From NCBI GenBank assembly GCA_947497145.1, contig CANMFQ010000015.1, forward strand, positions 36,469-100,468: DNA of 64,000 nt, read 5' to 3'. A program made the translations under genes and the position numbers. Each line of letters starts with the position of its first letter. Positions within the stretch are counted from its first letter, which is position 1. Below, piece by piece: positions 27,739 to 37,040 of the stretch. The notes below the pieces were generated by a model. It did no database searches and was not told the DNA's origin. It was given only the letters and a program-made list of their open reading frames with translations. The DNA comes from an uncultured Flavobacteriaceae bacterium. Its GTDB lineage: Bacteria > Bacteroidota > Bacteroidia > Flavobacteriales > Flavobacteriaceae.

Positions 27739-28734
27739 TTAATTATTTTCATCAAAAAAGAGGCCATTAGTTTTATACATTTCATGATTATCATCAAACA
27801 AAACCATTTCAACACCACCCAACTGATTGATAAGTGTTAACCCATCATCTTTACCTAGAATAAAAACAGCAGTCGCTAAGGCGTCACAAAGTTCGGCGCT
27901 TTTAGCAAAAATTGACGCCTGTTGTATACCCGATGAAGGGTAGCCAGATCTAGGATCTATGATATGTGAATATTTAGTGCTATTAAAAACAACATATTTT
28001 TCATAGTTTCCTGAAGTAGCAACTGAAGACTCTACCATAGGTAACCAAGACACTATTTTATTCTTACTCTGCGGATTAACCACACCAATAATCCATTTTT
28101 TATCATTAGCATCTGTACCCCAAGTAGTAAGATCACCCGCTGCATCGATTATACCACCAACTACTTGTTTTGAAACTAACAACTCTTTAGCTTTATCAGC
28201 AGCATATCCTTTTCCTATCGCTCCAAAAGAAATTTTCATTCCCTTTTCTTTCAAGAAAACGGTACTGTTCTTTTCATCAAGAACAATTTTTTTATACCCT
28301 ACTTTAGCAACTGATTTTTTTATTTCAGCATCAGAAGGCATTTCTTGCATCGTCCCATCATATTTCCAAATATCATCCATGGAAGCATAGGTAATATCAA
28401 AAGCTCCATCGGTAATTTCAGATATTTGAATACTGCGCTCGATCAACTTAAAAAGCTCTCTACTAACCTTCACTGGTTTTATTCCTGCATTTTTATTTAT
28501 CAAGCTAGTTTCTGACTTGCTGTTCCATGAAGAAATTAAATTTTCAATTCTAGTAATTTCAGCAATTGCTTGTTGAATATTTATACTTCCTATTTCTTCA
28601 TTTGTAGCCACAACTGTAATGTTAAAGGGACTTCCCATTAACTTAACAGTCTTTTTTACCTTAATATACTCTCGTTCTTGAGCATATCCTGTAAGGGTTA
28701 AAAATCCTATAAGAAAACCAAAAAAAAGCTTCAC
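27739..28734 (-). CDS. apbE: FAD:protein FMN transferase (ApbE)
   Basis: 331 residues with an N-terminal signal (MKLFFGFLIGFLTLTGYAQ), so periplasmic. ApbE attaches FMN to Thr in proteins such as NqrB, NqrC and RnfG. Motifs: MGSPFNITV, WNSKSETSLINKNAG, GAFDIT, then the metal-site segment SFGAIGKGYAADKA and HIIDPRSGYPSSG with the C-terminal acidic residue in ELCDALATAVF. Its usual partner genes (nqr) are not adjacent. Confidence 0.93.
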   Translation of the reverse strand: MKLFFGFLIGFLTLTGYAQEREYIKVKKTVKLMGSPFNITVVATNEEIGSINIQQAIAEITRIENLISSWNSKSETSLINKNAGIKPVKVSRELFKLIERSIQISEITDGAFDITYASMDDIWKYDGTMQEMPSDAEIKKSVAKVGYKKIVLDEKNSTVFLKEKGMKISFGAIGKGYAADKAKELLVSKQVVGGIIDAAGDLTTWGTDANDKKWIIGVVNPQSKNKIVSWLPMVESSVATSGNYEKYVVFNSTKYSHIIDPRSGYPSSGIQQASIFAKSAELCDALATAVFILGKDDGLTLINQLGGVEMVLFDDNHEMYKTNGLFFDENN

Positions 28735-29238
28735 TTTGATCTGTAAATTAGAGTTGAGACGGGAGCGTAAGATACTTATTTAAGATTAATAACCTAAAAA
28801 AAAGGTATTTTTTGAACAAAAAATATTTATTATATAAGATAATTTTCAACCTCAAATAAACCTTTAAATACTTAAAAAATAGCCATCAAAGGATCAAAAA
28901 AAACTTAAATCTATTTTATGTAAAAAAAATAGTTGTTGTGCCTTAAAATCACTTCAAAAACAACATATTGGTTCTCATTTTTCAATTTAAAATAGCAATG
29001 CCATACTAAAATATCAAACCATATTAAAACTAAAAAACAGTTTGCTTTTTGGTATTTTCAAAGCTCAACAAAGCGTCTTAAAACATAATTCAGGAATATC
29101 CTTAACCCTCATTTTTCCGTTCTATACAACGATTACAACAAAAAAGCAGCAAACACCATACCAATTCACCAGTAATCAGTGGATTATACAGCTACGTATT
29201 TTGTAAAGAACACAAAATACACTAACGAAGCTTACAAC
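28735..29238. other. Intergenic region between apbE and purM
   Basis: 504 bases, very AT-rich. A 9-bp inverted repeat GTATTTTGT/ACAAAATAC (29196-29220) without a U-tract lies just after the purM stop and may help end purM. No frame, tRNA or strong promoter box is seen. Confidence 0.45.
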
Positions 29239-30417
29239 CTAATACGTAAATGTACCATATGAACTTTCAATGGTAAGTTTTTTAGTAGAATGCTCTTCTA
29301 CCCTTCCTATAATCTGGGCTTCAACCCCAAAACTATTTGAAATAGCTATTAAATCTTCAGCTACAGCTTCATTAACATAAAGCTCAAGGCGATGTCCGCA
29401 ATTAAACACTTGATACATTTCTTTCCAATCGGTCGCCGACTGTTCTTGAATCAATTTAAAAAGTGGAGGAACAGGAAATAAATTATCTTTAATAATATGA
29501 AATTGCTCTATAAAATGAAGAATTTTCGTTTGCGCCCCTCCGCTACAATGCACCATACCATGAATATCATCAGCATTGTATTTTGAGAGTATTTTCTTTA
29601 CAATTGGCGCATACGTTCTCGTTGGAGACAATACCAATTTCCCTGCATCTAAGGGAGTACCTTCAACCTTATCAGTAAGTTTGGCCTGACCAGCATACAC
29701 CAACTCCTCTGGCACTGAAGCGTCAAAGCTTTCAGGATATTTAGCTGCCAAATACTTTGAAAAAACATCATGACGGGCAGAGGTAAGTCCGTTACTACCC
29801 ATACCTCCATTATATTCTGTTTCATAAGTAGCTTGCCCAAAAGAAGCCAAACCTACAATTACGTCACCTGCCTTTATATTCGCATTATCAATCACATCAG
29901 CTCTTTTCATACGCGCTGTTACTGTTGAATCAACAATAATTGTTCGCACCAAATCACCTACATCAGCAGTTTCACCACCTGTGGAATGAATTGTTATACC
30001 GTGTTTTTGCAAATCAGAAATAAGCGTCTCTGTACCATTAATAATGGCCGAAATAACTTCTCCAGGAATCAAGTTTTTATTTCTTCCTATAGTAGAAGAA
30101 AGCATAATATTATCGGTAGCACCCACACAAATAAGGTCGTCAATATTCATAATAAGGGCGTCTTGCGCTATACCTTTCCAAACAGAAATATCACCTGTTT
30201 CCTTCCAATACATGTATGCCAACGAAGATTTTGTTCCTGCTCCATCTGCATGCATAACCAAGCAGTAAGCATCATCATTGGTCAAATAATCAGGTACAAT
30301 TTTGCAAAAAGCTTTAGAAAACAATCCCTTGTCTATATTTTTTATAGCCTTATGAACATCTTCCTTTGAAGCTGAAACTCCTCTTTGATTATATCTTTCA
30401 CTGTGTGACCCGCTCAT
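29239..30417 (-). CDS. purM: Phosphoribosylformylglycinamidine cyclo-ligase (AIR synthase), Bacteroidota long form
   Basis: Closes the imidazole ring of AIR in purine synthesis, using ATP. 392 residues, longer than the about 345 of E. coli PurM, as is normal in Bacteroidota. Opens with SERYNQRGVSASKEDVHKAI; VMHADGAGTKSSLAY (about 54-68) is the conserved glycine-rich segment; STGGETADVGDL (about 144-155) and NCGHRLEL follow the PurM/PurL fold. Stand-alone; purU, also one-carbon/purine related, is 6 kb away. Confidence 0.92.
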   Translation of the reverse strand: MSGSHSERYNQRGVSASKEDVHKAIKNIDKGLFSKAFCKIVPDYLTNDDAYCLVMHADGAGTKSSLAYMYWKETGDISVWKGIAQDALIMNIDDLICVGATDNIMLSSTIGRNKNLIPGEVISAIINGTETLISDLQKHGITIHSTGGETADVGDLVRTIIVDSTVTARMKRADVIDNANIKAGDVIVGLASFGQATYETEYNGGMGSNGLTSARHDVFSKYLAAKYPESFDASVPEELVYAGQAKLTDKVEGTPLDAGKLVLSPTRTYAPIVKKILSKYNADDIHGMVHCSGGAQTKILHFIEQFHIIKDNLFPVPPLFKLIQEQSATDWKEMYQVFNCGHRLELYVNEAVAEDLIAISNSFGVEAQIIGRVEEHSTKKLTIESSYGTFTY

Positions 30418-30474
30418 ACTTTTCAGTTTGTGGCAAAAATAGTGGAATTGTAGAAATCAACACCTCAAAAACGC

Positions 30475-32661
30475 TTACTTTATAAACAAAAGTTCACGAT
30501 ACTTGGTAAGCGGCCAAATTTTATCATCAACCAACTGCTCTAATTTATCACAGTGATAACGAATTTCATCAAAATAAGGCTTAATATCTTCGGCATAGGT
30601 AGCTGCCTTTTTGTAGCTATCTGTCAACACGTTTGCCTTTTTTCGAGCAGCCACCATGGCATCAGATTTTTCTTTTAAGCTGGTAATATGTTCGGTTATT
30701 TGATCAATAATATGCAATTGCCCCTTTGATAGCTTTTTATATTCATCGCCATAAATACTTTTTAATCCTACCACATTTTTAATTAGCGTATTTTGATAGG
30801 TAATCGCTACAGGTATAATATGATTATAAACCAACTCATTAAACACACGACCTTCTATTTGAAGGTGTAAAATAAACGCCTCTAACTCCACCTCTTGGCG
30901 TGCTTTCACCTCAAGTTCGCTCATCACTTTCATTGACTTAAAAAGTGCTAAACTAGCAGCTGTAGTAAGTACTTTTAAGGCCTCAGGTGTTGTTTTATTA
31001 TTACTCAGCTTTCGTTTTTTCGCTTCCTTTTCCCAAGCTTCACTATACCCATCACCATCAAAACGTATTCTTTTAGAGGTTTTTATATATTCTCTAAGTA
31101 CATTAAACACGGCCTCGTCTTTCTTCAAATTCTTTGTATCGATAAGTGCATCAACCTCCTTTTTAAAAGCTTTTAGCTGCTTTGCCACTATGGTATTTAA
31201 AACCGTCATTGGTTTTGCGCAATTCGTACTTGACCCAACACCGCGCATCTCAAATTTGTTTCCGGTAAAAGCAAAAGGAGAGGTTCTATTACGGTCTGTA
31301 TTATCCATCAATATTTCTGGAATTTTACCTACCACATTCAGTTTAAGCTCCGTCTTTTCTTCGGGAGACAATTTCCCCATAGAAACCCCCTCCAACTCAT
31401 CTAAAACGTGACTTAATTGCGTGCCTATAAATATAGACAGAATAGCTGGTGGTGCCTCATTTGCCCCTAGGCGATGATCATTACCTGCTGATGCAATTGA
31501 CGAGCGAAGCAACTCCTCATACGAATCTACCGCTTTTATCGTGTTTATAAAGAAGGTAAGAAATTGCAAATTTTTCATGGGAGTAGAGCCAGGGCTCAAA
31601 AGGTTTACTCCTGTATCAGTTGCCAAAGACCAATTATTATGTTTCCCCGATCCGTTGATTCCTGCAAAAGGTTTTTCATGAAACAACACTTTAAACCTAT
31701 GCTTATCAGCAATTTTATCCATTACATCCATTAGCAATAAATTGTGATCTACTGCTAGGTTTGCCTCCTCAAAAACAGGCGCCAATTCAAACTGATTAGG
31801 TGCCACTTCATTATGCCTTGTTTTTACAGGAATACCAAGTTTTATACATTCTTTTTCAAGATCGCTCATAAAACTCAATACTCGCTCGGGAATAACACCA
31901 AAATAATGATCATCTAACTGCTGCCCTTTTGCCGCTGAATGCCCTACCAAGGTACGCCCGGTTAAACAAATATCTGGGCGTGAATTTGCCAACGCCTTGT
32001 CAATTAAAAAATACTCCTGCTCCCATCCTAGCGTAGCATTTACCTTAGAAACATTCTTATCAAAATATTTTGCAACAGCGGTGGCTGCTTCATCAACAGC
32101 TCCCAAAGCTCTTAAAAGCGGAGCTTTGTTATCAAGAGCTTCTCCTGTATAGGACACAAAAATAGTAGGAATACATAAAGTAGTTTCATAAATAAATGCA
32201 GGAGAAGTAGGATCCCATGCTGTATAACCACGTGCCTCAAACGTGTTTCTAAGTCCGCCACTAGGAAAACTTGACGCATCAGGCTCTTGCTGTACCAACT
32301 GACCACCACCAAATTTTTCTAGTGCCCTACCATCAGGTAACAAATCAAAAAAAGCATCATGTTTTTCTGCAGTAGCACCTGTCAACGGTTGAAACCAATG
32401 GGTATAATGCGTAGCGCCCATAGTAATCGCCCAACCTTTCATAGCCTCAGCAACTTGATCAGCTATTTTTCGATCAATTTTTGAACCCGAAAAAATAGCG
32501 TTTTGAACACTCTCAAGCGCATCTTTGGTTAAAAACTGTAGCATTCGCTCTTCGTTAAAAACATTTTGTCCAAACAATTCTGAACGTCTTTTTTTTTCGG
32601 TTATCGTAATTCGATTTCTATTTCGACTATCTGTAATAGCCTTAAATCTAGTTTTAGACAT
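30475..32661 (-). CDS. glnN: Glutamine synthetase type III
   Basis: 728 residues, the size of dodecameric GSIII. It makes glutamine from glutamate, ammonia and ATP. GSIII markers: GWEQEYFLID, RHNEVAPNQFELAPVFEEAN, HEKPFAGINGSGKHNNWSLA and NRTSPFAFTGNKFEMRGVGS, in the usual order of metal- and nucleotide-site strands. The C-terminal region from about 560 is the GSIII-specific helical extension. It is transcribed divergently from a type II synthetase across 214 bases that carry the ACCCC sites. Confidence 0.96.
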   Translation of the reverse strand: MSKTRFKAITDSRNRNRITITEKKRRSELFGQNVFNEERMLQFLTKDALESVQNAIFSGSKIDRKIADQVAEAMKGWAITMGATHYTHWFQPLTGATAEKHDAFFDLLPDGRALEKFGGGQLVQQEPDASSFPSGGLRNTFEARGYTAWDPTSPAFIYETTLCIPTIFVSYTGEALDNKAPLLRALGAVDEAATAVAKYFDKNVSKVNATLGWEQEYFLIDKALANSRPDICLTGRTLVGHSAAKGQQLDDHYFGVIPERVLSFMSDLEKECIKLGIPVKTRHNEVAPNQFELAPVFEEANLAVDHNLLLMDVMDKIADKHRFKVLFHEKPFAGINGSGKHNNWSLATDTGVNLLSPGSTPMKNLQFLTFFINTIKAVDSYEELLRSSIASAGNDHRLGANEAPPAILSIFIGTQLSHVLDELEGVSMGKLSPEEKTELKLNVVGKIPEILMDNTDRNRTSPFAFTGNKFEMRGVGSSTNCAKPMTVLNTIVAKQLKAFKKEVDALIDTKNLKKDEAVFNVLREYIKTSKRIRFDGDGYSEAWEKEAKKRKLSNNKTTPEALKVLTTAASLALFKSMKVMSELEVKARQEVELEAFILHLQIEGRVFNELVYNHIIPVAITYQNTLIKNVVGLKSIYGDEYKKLSKGQLHIIDQITEHITSLKEKSDAMVAARKKANVLTDSYKKAATYAEDIKPYFDEIRYHCDKLEQLVDDKIWPLTKYRELLFIK

Positions 32662-32706
32662 ATGGATTTATTTATAAAAACATCATTTCAAGCATTAATG
32701 ATTTAG

Positions 32707-32714
32707 CAAAATTA
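32707..32714 (-). promoter_or_regulatory. Candidate -7 box for the type III glutamine synthetase gene
   Basis: Read on the minus strand this is TAATTTTG, matching TAnnTTTG, 46 bases before the ATG. The distal ACCCC site (32743-32762) would lie just upstream of this promoter as well. Confidence 0.45.
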
Positions 32715-32742
32715 ACATCAAATAATATATATATCACAATTT

Positions 32743-32807
32743 ACCCCATAAAAAATAGGGCTATCAAGAAAAATAATAACTTTTTAAAAAATTACCCCCT
32801 TAAAAAT
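32743..32807 (+). promoter_or_regulatory. Paired ACCCC operator sites between the two glutamine synthetase genes
   Basis: The distal site 32743-32762 is ACCCCATAAAAAATAGGGCT, an imperfect palindrome. The proximal site 32794-32807 is ACCCCCTTAAAAAT. The first C of each run is 51 bases apart. The proximal C-run begins 35 bases before the -7 box at 32830, exactly as at glnB. It is shared by two divergent nitrogen-assimilation genes. Confidence 0.55.
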
Positions 32808-32829
32808 GACGATAATCCCTCAAAAAACA

Positions 32830-32837
32830 TATTTTTG
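32830..32837 (+). promoter_or_regulatory. -7 box of the type II glutamine synthetase gene
   Basis: TATTTTTG, matching TAnnTTTG, 38 bases before the ATG. There is no TTTG at -33. A second, poorer candidate (TTAAATTTTG) lies near 32846-32855. Confidence 0.5.
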
Positions 32838-32875
32838 TTTGTCTTTTAAATTTTGAAAAATTAACTACCAATATT

Positions 32876-33892
32876 ATGAGTAAAACAAAATTAGAGTACA
32901 TATGGTTGGATGGATACTTCCCAACACAAAACATGAGAAGCAAAACTAAAGTAGTAAATAACTTTAATGGCACTTTAGAAGATTGCCCTATGTGGTCGTT
33001 TGACGGAAGTTCTACAAGACAAGCCGAAGGAGGATCATCAGACTGCTTATTGAAACCTGTAGCACTTTTTCCAGACCCAGCAAGAAAAGATGGTTTTCTG
33101 GTAATGACAGAAGTCTTAAACGCTGATGGAACACCACACTCTTCAAATGGTAGAGCTACCATTGATGATGATGATAACGATTTTTGGTTCGGTTTTGAGC
33201 AAGAATATTTCATCATGGACACGCATACACAATTACCTTTAGGTTTCCCAATTGGTGGTTACCCTGCTCCACAAGGAATGTATTATTGCTCAGTTGGTGG
33301 AAAAAACACACACGGAAGAGACTTAGTTGAAGAACATGCTGATTTATGTATCGCTGCTGGTATTAACTTTGAAGGGATCAACCAAGAAGTTGCATCAGGA
33401 CAATGGGAATTTCAATTGTTTGCTAAAGGAGCAAAATTAGCCGGTGACGAGTTATGGGTTGCAAGATATTTATTAGATAGATTAACTGAGCAACACGGTT
33501 ACTATATTGAATACCACCCAAAACCGCTTGGAAAAGATATGGACTGGAACGGATCTGGTATGCATGCTAACTTCTCAAACACAACTTTAAGAACTTGTGG
33601 CGATAAAGCCACTTACGAGAAAATTTGTGAAGCATTTAGACCTGTTGTTAAAGAACATATTGCTGTTTATGGAGAGTTTAACGATCAACGTTTAACTGGC
33701 CTTCATGAAACGGCATCTATTAATGATTTTAGCTATGGTGTTTCTGACCGTGGCGCATCTATTCGTATTCCTATCGCAACGGTAGAAAGCGGATGGAAAG
33801 GATGGCTTGAAGATCGTAGACCAGCGTCTAACGGTGACCCATACAAAATTGCAGGTAGAATTATCAAAACTGTTAAATCTGCAGACGTATAA
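32876..33892 (+). CDS. glnA: Glutamine synthetase, eukaryote-like type II
   Basis: 338 residues, much shorter than GSI (about 470) and GSIII, as in the GSII class of eukaryotes and some bacteria. Beta-grasp part: WSFDGSSTRQAEGGSSDCLL (about 41-60). Catalytic barrel: FGFEQEYFIMD (metal-site Glu), NFEGINQEVASGQWEFQ, DWNGSGMHANFS and GLHETASINDFSYGVSDRGA. Ammonia assimilation in the cytoplasm. GSII lacks the adenylylation site of GSI, so control is probably transcriptional, consistent with the paired sites upstream. Confidence 0.93.
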   Translation: MSKTKLEYIWLDGYFPTQNMRSKTKVVNNFNGTLEDCPMWSFDGSSTRQAEGGSSDCLLKPVALFPDPARKDGFLVMTEVLNADGTPHSSNGRATIDDDDNDFWFGFEQEYFIMDTHTQLPLGFPIGGYPAPQGMYYCSVGGKNTHGRDLVEEHADLCIAAGINFEGINQEVASGQWEFQLFAKGAKLAGDELWVARYLLDRLTEQHGYYIEYHPKPLGKDMDWNGSGMHANFSNTTLRTCGDKATYEKICEAFRPVVKEHIAVYGEFNDQRLTGLHETASINDFSYGVSDRGASIRIPIATVESGWKGWLEDRRPASNGDPYKIAGRIIKTVKSADV

Positions 33893-33915
33893 ACAAATTA
33901 AATGTTGTTAATACC

Positions 33916-33948
33916 AAAAACCGCCTTCTCATTTTGAAGGCGGTTTTT
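33916..33948 (+). terminator. Intrinsic terminator of the type II glutamine synthetase gene
   Basis: 13-bp stem AAAAACCGCCTTC/GAAGGCGGTTTTT with a 7-nt loop, followed by more T residues. Confidence 0.92.
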
Positions 33949-34162
33949 TTTTGCTTTAATTTTTTACATCCAGCTTATAAAACAGTTTTCTATTCCATCT
34001 GTATTTACTAAATTGGCCGCTTTAACTTAAGTCAACCATAGTCCCGAAGCTGCAATAAAACCAAGACATCAGCAAAAAATATAGGCGGTATTTCTGCTAG
34101 AAATATTATAGTTAAATAACACAATAACTAATTTTTGACACGGCAAAACATTATTGAAAAAC

Positions 34163-34579
34163 ATGAAACAAATTAAACAAATATCAAACAATCGCATTTT
34201 AGCTATTACTATCGGTTTGGTTTATTTTTGGTTTGGTGCCTTAAAATATTTTCCCGGAAGCAGCCCAGCCGAAGAACTTGCAAAAAACACCATTGATACC
34301 TTAACTTTTTCATTAATACCATCCAACATTGCTATTATACTTTTAGCCATTTGGGAAACCGCATTAGGAGCACTTCTAATGCTAAATTATTTCAAACGCC
34401 CCGTTATTATCGCAACGCTCATTCATATGACATTAACCTTTACTCCTTTACTATTATTTCCGGAAGAATCATTTGGAGACGCCCCTTTTTCTCTAACACT
34501 TTTAGGACAGTATATCATTAAAAACCTCATTATTATAGCCGCCCTATTAAGCTTATATAAAACAGATAAAACGCATTAA
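34163..34579 (+). CDS. DoxX-like four-helix membrane protein
   Basis: 138 residues from the ATG at 34163 (an in-frame TTG at 34154 is not needed). Four hydrophobic helices; GLVYFWFGALKYFPGSSPAEELA near the N terminus matches the DoxX/DUF417-like pattern in which an early helix ends in KF/KYFP. Inner-membrane location. The family is linked to redox or stress functions, but nothing specific can be said. Monocistronic with a shared terminator downstream. Confidence 0.7.
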   Translation: MKQIKQISNNRILAITIGLVYFWFGALKYFPGSSPAEELAKNTIDTLTFSLIPSNIAIILLAIWETALGALLMLNYFKRPVIIATLIHMTLTFTPLLLFPEESFGDAPFSLTLLGQYIIKNLIIIAALLSLYKTDKTH

Positions 34580-34598
34580 GTCCTAGAATAATAGGTAC

Positions 34599-34628
34599 AA
34601 AAAAAGAGCCCAAGTTGGCTCTTTTTTT
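34599..34628. terminator. Bidirectional terminator between the DoxX-like gene and rny
   Basis: Stem AAAAAAAGAGCC/GGCTCTTTTTTT with a 6-nt loop. A- and T-runs give U-tracts for both convergent genes. Confidence 0.9.
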
Positions 34629-34659
34629 TATTACTACAATGATAATTTCTTGATAGGGG

Positions 34660-36228
34660 TTATTTTGCCACGTTTACTGCTCTTGTTTCTCTAATAACCG
34701 TCACTTTCACCTGACCTGGGTAGGTCATATCTGTTTGTATTTTTTGTGAAATTTCAAACGATAACTGCGCTGCTTTATCGTCACTTACTTTTTCACTTTC
34801 TACAATGACACGCAACTCTCTACCTGCTTGTATCGCATAAGCCTTTTGCACACCGCCAAACCCAAAAGCTATTTCTTCAAGGTCTTTAAGTCGCTGTATG
34901 TACGAGTCCATCACCTGTCTCCTTGCACCTGGTCTTGCACCGCTAATAGCATCACAAACCTGTACAATAGGAGATATTAAGGTTTTCATTTCTATTTCAT
35001 CATGATGTGCTCCAATAGCGTTGCAAACATCTGGCTTTTCACCATACTTTTCAGCCCATTGCATTCCTAAAATAGCATGTGGCGTTTCTACCTCAGCCTC
35101 AGTATTTGGCACTTTACCAATATCATGCAATAAACCTGCTCGTTTTGCCACTTTAGCATTAAGCCCCATTTCAGCTGCCATTACACCACAAAGTTTAGCA
35201 ACTTCACGTGAGTGTTGCAATAGGTTTTGCCCGTATGAAGAACGGTATTTCATACGCCCTACCGCCTTAATTAATTCTGGATGCAACCCGTGAATTCCTA
35301 AATCTATGATTGTTCTTTTTCCTATTTCAACAATCTCGGCTTCTATTTGCTTTTCAGTCTTTTTAACTATCTCTTCAATTCTTGCTGGGTGAATTCTACC
35401 GTCCGTCACCAATTTATGTAATGACAAACGTGCAATTTCTCTACGCACCGAATCAAAACAAGATAAGATAATAGCATCAGGTGTATCATCAACAATAATC
35501 TCAACACCAGTAGCAGATTCTAAGGCTCTAATATTACGTCCTTCTCTACCAATAATTCTACCCTTTACATCATCTGATTCAAGGTTAAATACCGATACAC
35601 AATTCTCAACTGCTTCCTCGGTACCTATACGCTGTATGGTATTAATAACAATTTTTCTTGCTTCTTGCTGCGCCGATAGTTTAGCTTCTTCCATAGTAGC
35701 TTGCAAGTACGACATGGCATCTGACTTAGCAGTTTCTTTTAAAGACTCCATCAATTGTCCTTTAGCCTCTTCAGCCGAAAGCCCCGATATCACCTCTAAC
35801 TGCTGCACTTGGCTTTTGTGTAGTTTTTCAAGCTCAGCCTGCTTCTTGTCATAAAACTCGGTTTTATGTGCAATATCCTTTAATTTTGCCTCAAGTTGCT
35901 TATTCAGGTTTTTACTTTTTGCCAATTCGCTTGTAGCCTGTGACTCTTTATCACGCGTTCGCTTTTCAGCTTCGGCCATTTTTTTATCCTTATTGATAAT
36001 AACCTTTTCGTGCTCCGCCTTGAGTTCTAAAAACTTTTCTTTGGCCTGAAAAATTTTGTCCTTCTTAATGTTTTCTCCATCAATTTTGGCAGCTTTCAAA
36101 ATAGCCTCAGCTTCTTTTTTAGAATTTGCAATAGTTTTGGAGGCCTTTCCCTTTTCCATCAACTTTGCTATTGCAAAGCCTATTGCCACTCCTGCAATTC
36201 CTATTATTATCGTGGTTATATTATCCAT
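34660..36228 (-). CDS. rny: Ribonuclease Y
   Basis: 522 residues. An N-terminal membrane anchor ([20 protein letters not shown]) is followed by a long coiled coil rich in K, E and A (about 25-205), a KH RNA-binding domain ([15 protein letters not shown]) and an HD domain ([10 protein letters not shown], then [10 protein letters not shown]), the usual RNase Y layout. It is an endoribonuclease that starts mRNA decay at the membrane. The gene follows zapA and the 6S-like RNA on the same strand. Confidence 0.95.
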   Translation of the reverse strand: MDNITTIIIGIAGVAIGFAIAKLMEKGKASKTIANSKKEAEAILKAAKIDGENIKKDKIFQAKEKFLELKAEHEKVIINKDKKMAEAEKRTRDKESQATSELAKSKNLNKQLEAKLKDIAHKTEFYDKKQAELEKLHKSQVQQLEVISGLSAEEAKGQLMESLKETAKSDAMSYLQATMEEAKLSAQQEARKIVINTIQRIGTEEAVENCVSVFNLESDDVKGRIIGREGRNIRALESATGVEIIVDDTPDAIILSCFDSVRREIARLSLHKLVTDGRIHPARIEEIVKKTEKQIEAEIVEIGKRTIIDLGIHGLHPELIKAVGRMKYRSSYGQNLLQHSREVAKLCGVMAAEMGLNAKVAKRAGLLHDIGKVPNTEAEVETPHAILGMQWAEKYGEKPDVCNAIGAHHDEIEMKTLISPIVQVCDAISGARPGARRQVMDSYIQRLKDLEEIAFGFGGVQKAYAIQAGRELRVIVESEKVSDDKAAQLSFEISQKIQTDMTYPGQVKVTVIRETRAVNVAK

Positions 36229-36244
36229 AGTTTAAAAATTAATT

Positions 36245-36418
36245 ATAAAAAAAGCCCACATTGAACGAGTTTTGTACAAACTCCAGAAAACAGGTTTAGG
36301 GCTACCAGACTGATCAAGTATCCTTGTACTAGCAAGGCCCGCTTTTACAATCTAAACTCACCCTTTTTAAACAAATTAATGTTGAGTTTGTCAAAAATTA
36401 TTACCAATGTGGGCAGTA
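36245..36418 (-). ncRNA. ssrS: 6S RNA (6S-Flavo-like)
   Basis: About 170 bases between zapA and rny that fold into one long rod. Closing helix GCCCACATTG/CAATGTGGGC (36254-36263 with 36405-36414), second helix ACAAACTC/GAGTTTGT (36276-36283 with 36384-36391), third GTTTAG/CTAAAC (36294-36299 with 36352-36357), and an apical hairpin CCTTG/CAAGG (36322-36326 with 36333-36337). On the minus strand the closing helix is followed by a T-run, so the 3' end is near 36245. The long rod with an open centre and the zapA linkage (as in E. coli) fit 6S RNA, which binds housekeeping RNA polymerase. The exact ends are not known. Confidence 0.8.
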
Positions 36419-36439
36419 ACTTTATGTATTTTAAAGAAC

Positions 36440-36736
36440 TTATTTCATACCTAGCTTATCATCAACCAATGCATTTAATGCTTTTAAGCGATTAATTGAA
36501 TCAGCAATTCCTTCTGACTGATCAATACCTCTTTGTTCTATTTTTGATGCAAATTGCAAGGCACACATTGCCAAAACATCTTGCTTATCACGAACAGCAT
36601 AACTTTGCTCGAATTTTTTTGCCAATTGCTCAATATTCTTGGCTGCTTTACGCAAGCCCTCTTCTTGAGCGGCATCAATTGTCAGCGGATATACTCTATC
36701 TGCAATCGACAATTTTATTTTGAGCTTTTCTGACAT
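36440..36736 (-). CDS. zapA: Cell division protein ZapA
   Basis: 98 residues. KLKIKLSIADRVYPLTIDAAQEEGLRKAAKNIEQ is the ZapA beta-beta-alpha head, followed by a long helix for tetramer coiled coil. It bundles FtsZ filaments at the septum. The gene starts 13 bases after the coiled-coil gene upstream; the 6S-like RNA follows. Confidence 0.93.
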   Translation of the reverse strand: MSEKLKIKLSIADRVYPLTIDAAQEEGLRKAAKNIEQLAKKFEQSYAVRDKQDVLAMCALQFASKIEQRGIDQSEGIADSINRLKALNALVDDKLGMK

Positions 36737-36749
36737 GGTATTTAAAACA

Positions 36750-37040
36750 TTATTCTGAAAGTTGTGCGATACAATAATCTAACTCTCTGATTAATGCGTT
36801 TATTTTAAGCTTTGCTTCTGTTGTATTTGTATTACTGCCCAGCATCGAGTTTGCAAGCTTCAGCGAATTGTATTTCTCTTCCCACTCCGAAATTGATTCT
36901 TGAAAAATCTCTTGATTTTTTCTTGAAGCAATCAATTCATTTTCCAACTTGTCATTAGCTCGCTGTAACAGTGCTAACCTGTGTAACAGTTTACTGATTT
37001 TATTCTCTAAAGAATCAACAATTTGAACCAATTCGCTCAT
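36750..37040 (-). CDS. Coiled-coil protein upstream of zapA
   Basis: 96 residues, almost entirely helical with heptads of L, I and V (VDSLENKISKLLHRLALLQR, then KLENELIASRKNQ), no signal and no membrane segment. It is transcribed with zapA. Size, coiled-coil character and linkage recall ZapB, the partner of ZapA in proteobacteria, but sequence alone does not prove homology. A role in cell division is inference from context. Confidence 0.75.
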   Translation of the reverse strand: MSELVQIVDSLENKISKLLHRLALLQRANDKLENELIASRKNQEIFQESISEWEEKYNSLKLANSMLGSNTNTTEAKLKINALIRELDYCIAQLSE

